Shown: piece after piece, positions 6,118-6,824 of the stretch
Position numbering within the stretch: the stretch's first letter is position 1
Layout: each line of letters begins with the position of its first letter
DNA from: Paracoccaceae bacterium
Lineage (GTDB): Bacteria > Pseudomonadota > Alphaproteobacteria > Rhodobacterales > Rhodobacteraceae
NCBI GenBank assembly: GCA_024644285.1
Contig: JAHELH010000131.1
Coordinates: forward strand, 1-6,824
Length of the DNA: 6,824 nt
Reading direction: 5' to 3'
Notes under the pieces: generated by a model
Told to the model about the DNA's origin: nothing
The model's database searches: none
What the model saw: only the letters and a program-made list of their open reading frames with translations
Program-made: the position numbers and the translations under genes

Positions 6118-6174
6118 CCGTCAGCGGGACACCCCTCCCCAACGAGGGGCGCGTATCTGAAAGGATATCCAGTG
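6118..6174 (+). promoter_or_regulatory. serC leader: structured 5' UTR element with RBS-containing stem
   Basis: Directly before serC, three small hairpins can be drawn in order. The first is a tentative 3-bp GTC/GAC pair around AGCGG (6120-6130). The second is a perfect 6-bp stem CCCCTC/GAGGGG (6132-6137 with 6144-6149, loop CCCAAC). The third is a stem GTATC/GATAT (6153-6157 with 6164-6168, one G-U pair, loop TGAAAG). The serC Shine-Dalgarno AAGGA (6161-6165) lies across the loop and 3' arm of the last stem. This matches the description of the serC leader motif of alphaproteobacteria (Rfam serC family), whose final stem overlaps the serC ribosome binding site. Pairing would limit ribosome access, so translational control of serC is the likely role. 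The ligand or factor is not known to me. Assignment rests on position, class and architecture; a covariance-model search was not possible. Confidence 0.7.
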
Positions 6175-6824
6175 ATGGATCACGCCAAACCGGCATCGCG
6201 GCCGGAAAATCCGCGATTCTCTTCCGGGCCCTGCGCCAAACCCCCCACATTCACGCTCGCCGGGCTTGCTGATGCACCGCTTGGTCGCTCGCACCGGGCC
6301 GCCATCGGAAAAGCCAAGCTCAAGGCGGCCATTGACCAGACGCGCGAGATTCTCGGCGTGCCGGCGGAGTATCGCATCGGCATTGTCCCGGGGTCCGATA
6401 CCGGCGCATTCGAAATGGCGATGTGGAACCTCTTGGGGGAACGGCCCGTCGAGATGGTTGCATGGGAAAGCTTTGGCGCCGGCTGGGTCACGGACGCGGT
6501 CAAGCAGTTGAAGCTCGACGCGCGCGTACACACGGCCGAATACGGCGAAATCGTCGACATGGCGTCGCTGGACTACGACCGGGACGTCTGCTTCACGTGG
6601 AACGGCACGACATCCGGCATTCGGGTTCCTTCGGGCGACGTGATTCCCGCAGACAGGGACGGCTTGACCTTGTGTGATGCGACGTCCGCCGTCTTCGCCA
6701 TGCCCTTGCCCTGGGACAAGCTCGACGTGATCACGTATAGCTGGCAGAAGGTGCTTGGCGGGGAAGCTGCGCATGGCATGCTGATTCTCAGCCCGCGCGC
6801 CGTCGAACGGCTGGAAAGCTATAC
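6175..6824 (+). CDS. serC: SerC, phosphoserine aminotransferase (alphaproteobacterial type; C-terminus outside window)
   Basis: SerC is a PLP enzyme that transaminates 3-phosphohydroxypyruvate with glutamate to phosphoserine, the step before SerB; the same enzyme often serves pyridoxine synthesis. The open frame gives 216 complete residues before the right edge, roughly 55% of the usual 370-390. Visible features are NPRFSSGPCAKPP at 12-24 (N-terminal substrate region), GIVPGSDTGAFEMAMW at 69-84, and FTWNGTTSGIRVP at 140-152. CDATSAVFAMP at 167-177 has the PLP-contacting Asp168, and SWQKVLGGEAAHG at 189-201 has the Schiff-base Lys192. The wording is that of the alphaproteobacterial subgroup rather than the E. 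coli type. Start: ATG 6175 has AAGGA at 6161-6165, 9 bases upstream; an adjoining GTG at 6172 is in frame but closer to the site. It is divergent from serB and preceded by a structured leader; serA is expected downstream. Confidence 0.95.
   Translation, partial: MDHAKPASRPENPRFSSGPCAKPPTFTLAGLADAPLGRSHRAAIGKAKLKAAIDQTREILGVPAEYRIGIVPGSDTGAFEMAMWNLLGERPVEMVAWESFGAGWVTDAVKQLKLDARVHTAEYGEIVDMASLDYDRDVCFTWNGTTSGIRVPSGDVIPADRDGLTLCDATSAVFAMPLPWDKLDVITYSWQKVLGGEAAHGMLILSPRAVERLESY

Noticed and set aside
5531..6250. Minus-strand open frame of 239 residues spanning serB and the serB-serC spacer
   Set aside because: It is another frame of the same strand as serB, with no protein resemblance, and it runs through the divergent promoter region.
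6121..6774. Long minus-strand open frame of 217 residues opposite serC
   Set aside because: It is antisense to the well-conserved SerC frame, and its Arg/His/Pro/Gly-rich translation shows no family resemblance.
1..6824. A novel defence, mobile or secondary-metabolism system
   Set aside because: Every sizeable gene is assigned to a known family, compositional shifts are confined to a short spacer, and no integrase, transposase, repeat array or unknown multi-gene cluster is present.

Overview
The window reads as a stretch of core chromosome from a GC-rich alphaproteobacterium, most likely of the Rhodobacterales (Roseobacter/Rhodobacter relatives). Evidence for this is the alphaproteobacterial form of AddB, the tight tsaE-amgK-murU-addB order, an IalB-family periplasmic protein, the alphaproteobacterial type of SerC, and what looks like the serC leader RNA known from that class. 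Taxonomy is inferred from protein style and gene order only. I see no mobile elements, tRNA or rRNA genes, CRISPR arrays or transferred-looking islands.

Layout. Positions 1-3330 hold a minus-strand operon, transcribed right to left: tsaE (tRNA t6A ATPase), amgK and murU (MurNAc recycling into UDP-MurNAc), then addB (recombinational repair, C-terminal part beyond the left edge). All three junctions overlap, so translation is probably coupled. Upstream of it, also on the minus strand, is a small exported IalB-family protein (3409-3936). A 176-base AT-richer divergent spacer separates it from a plus-strand zinc-type asparaginase (4113-5114), whose catalytic and zinc residues all appear to be present. 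This gene converges on serB (minus, 5137-6018), with a perfect GGCGCC hairpin in the 22-base gap between them. serB is divergent from serC (plus, from 6175, cut by the right edge). The serB-serC spacer holds a good serB promoter candidate and a structured serC leader whose last stem takes in the ribosome binding site.

How the genes work together. SerC and SerB catalyse the second and third steps of serine synthesis; serA, the first step, would be expected just past the right edge. AmgK and MurU act consecutively to return MurNAc to the peptidoglycan precursor pool, bypassing de novo (fosfomycin-sensitive) UDP-MurNAc synthesis. addA would be expected just past the left edge. The other genes share no obvious pathway.

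I did not find a previously undescribed system here. The items most worth a second look are the serC leader, the 8-base stop/start overlaps including a TTG start for amgK, and the asparaginase's residue conservation.
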